This document shows positions 62,601-64,000 of a stretch of DNA of 64,000 nt, one piece after another. How positions within the stretch are numbered: the stretch's first letter is position 1; every line of letters begins with the position of its first letter. Source of the stretch: Taenia hydatigena (lineage: Eukaryota; Platyhelminthes; Cestoda; Cyclophyllidea; Taeniidae); contig JADWOT020000006.1 of assembly GCA_036345935.2 (NCBI GenBank), positions 5,273,543 to 5,337,542 on the forward strand, given 5' to 3'. Under the pieces are notes generated by a model that was not told the DNA's origin, ran no database searches, and saw only the letters and a list, made by a program, of their open reading frames with translations. Made by a program: the position numbers and the translations under genes.

Positions 62601-63086
62601 CCACCACCACCACCACCACCACCACCACCACCACCACCACCACCACCACCACCACCACCACCACCACCACCACCACCACCACCACCACCACCACCANNNN
62701 NNNNNNNNNNNNNNNNNNNNNNNNNNNNNNNNNNNNNNNNNNNNNNNNNNNNNNNNNNNNNNNNNNNNNNNNNNNNNNNNNNNNNNNNNNNNNNNNNNNN
62801 NNNNNNNNNNNNNNNNNNNNNNNNNNNNNNNNNNNNNNNNNNNNNNNNNNNNNNNNNNNNNNNNNNNNNNNNNNNNNNNNNNNNNNNNNNNNNNNNNNNN
62901 NNNNNNNNNNNNNNNNNNNNNNNNNNNNNNNNNNNNNNNNNNNNNNNNNNNNNNNNNNNNNNNNNNNNNNNNNNNNNNNNNNNNNNNNNNNNNNNNCACC
63001 ACCACCACCACCACCACCACCACCACCACCACCACCACCACCACCACCACCACCACCACCACCACCACCACCACCACCACCACCAC
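62601..63086 (+). repeat. (CAC)n microsatellite broken by an assembly gap
   Basis: CAC trinucleotide repeat on both sides of 300 Ns (62697-62996). The true array length is unknown. Long His/Pro/Thr or Val/Trp frames read across it are artefacts. Confidence 0.95.
62697..62996. other. Assembly gap, 300 N
   Basis: Exactly 300 N bases inside the CAC array, a round figure that suggests an estimated rather than measured gap. Confidence 0.98.
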
Positions 63087-63844
63087 TAATGACGATGGAA
63101 ATGGAATGCTACACGATGTAGATGACTTATGTAATTGGGCAGAAAGTATAATATATACAATTTGGGAAGACTTACAAATCTCCGATCTGCCTTTCAGATA
63201 TAAAGGCTGAATCTATTGCAATAGTGACACCGAAGTGCAAACCCGATCTCAAAGGACGTCTGTTCTGATTTATACTGCTAGATAATGAACATTAGCGGGG
63301 CCGTATAAGTGCTTAGGCGGCGGGTGATTAAATCTCCAACGATCTTCAATAGGAGGTCTAAAAATGGCATCTAACCTCGGCAACTACTTCAATCTCATGG
63401 TCCGTAGGAAAAGACCATTATAAAGCTCTCTACGGTACCAGCACAAAGATATAAACTGCGTGAGCTGGCGGTAACTCAACTACCTCTCTGCTAGCTAAAA
63501 ATGAACCAATGTGAATGAATGATAGCGCAGAATTTGAAGCTAGATCAAGCGGCAAGCAGGAACAGACCCCAAACTCTACCCCTATTAAACGGTGTTTAAT
63601 TCTGTCCTTTGTCACTTGACTCTGCTTTCGAATCAGTGTTCTCACAGCTAGCTATGGACCCGCGTGATAGCCATCGACACAACTGTTAGACAGGAAAAAA
63701 TCTAGCCTTAGTGAAATTGGCAAGAGGGGTCATTGACGTTGCGATAATATATCTCATTAGTTGCGTGGAATTTCAGCTCGTAAAATGCTTTTTCAAGCCG
63801 GGGAAAGGAAGAGTAGTAACGACGCCTGAAGAGCAGAATGACCG
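63087..63844. other. Non-coding flank, no gene supported
   Basis: No exon recognised on either strand. A 71-codon minus frame at 63430-63645 has no domain. Confidence 0.4.
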
Positions 63845-63960
63845 CGTAAAATGCTGGTGGCTTTTACGACCCTCGGTTTTGGCAAGGGAGCCACTTGGGT
63901 GCTCCGCCATTGCACCTTCGCTGAGTGCGCTGGCCGCGAGGCCAAAAGGGTAGCCAAAAG
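63845..63960 (+). mobile_element. LTR fragment of the TRIM-like family
   Basis: CCCTCGGTTTTGGCAAGGGAG and CACCTTCGCTGAGTGCGCTG align with the right LTR of copy B (CTCTCGGTTTCGG; GCCTTCGCTGAGTGGACTTG). The window ends 40 bases later, so it may be a solo LTR or the start of a larger element. Confidence 0.5.
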
Positions 63961-64000
63961 CCTTACTAATGTCGTAAACACGCGTATTTATATTCTGCTC

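Noticed and set aside
62547..63121. Two 180-codon frames of poly-Thr/Pro and poly-Val/Trp
   Set aside because: They are translations of the CAC microsatellite and N gap, not genes.

Overview
This window is nuclear DNA of a spliced eukaryote, most likely a parasitic flatworm and probably a cestode. The reasons are animal proteins split by GT-AG introns (some only 32-44 bp), large AT-rich introns, wide intergenic tracts, a coding exon that starts exactly at a splice-acceptor AG (as expected if a spliced leader is trans-spliced on), and a family of very small LTR elements like the TRIMs known from taeniid tapeworms. The taxon is inferred; I could not run a search.

Layout: 1-2.1 kb is non-coding with three dispersed LTR copies. 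A mitochondrial HSP70 gene (+, 2088-6440, eight exons reconstructed in frame) lies tail-to-tail with a NEK1-type kinase gene (-, 6954-20743). Next come a STRIP1/2-type STRIPAK scaffold (-, 21270-26743) and, head-to-head with it, an intronless gene with a Myb/SANT-like (trihelix) domain (+, 27594-29099). About 8.9 kb follows with no gene I can support (29.1-38.0 kb), holding GC-rich islands and simple repeats. Then come CCT4, the delta subunit of the TRiC/CCT chaperonin (-, 38004-40291), a complete 0.9-kb LTR element (40909-41807), and a CHID1/SI-CLP-like secreted GH18-fold gene (-, 42155-44593) head-to-head with a YAE1-like gene (+, 45310-45804). A further repeat-bearing tract precedes an intronless LRR-Ig single-pass receptor gene (+, 52342-54390). 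Last is an unrecognised multi-exon membrane-protein gene (-, 57053 to about 59515, 5' end unresolved), a decayed element copy, and a CAC microsatellite interrupted by a 300-N assembly gap.

The genes do not form a pathway. Two are chaperones (mtHSP70, CCT4), two are signalling components (NEK1-type kinase, STRIP), and the others are separate housekeeping or surface genes. The main unexplained structure is the repeat family. Four LTR-PBS-internal-LTR elements of about 0.75-0.9 kb (near 16.3, 40.9, 49.6 and 60.9 kb) and several solo LTRs share ends of TGTA...TACA type. Two solo LTRs have perfect 5-bp target-site duplications. A primer-binding site matches the 3' end of a leucine tRNA, and there is no coding capacity: a terminal-repeat retrotransposon in miniature.
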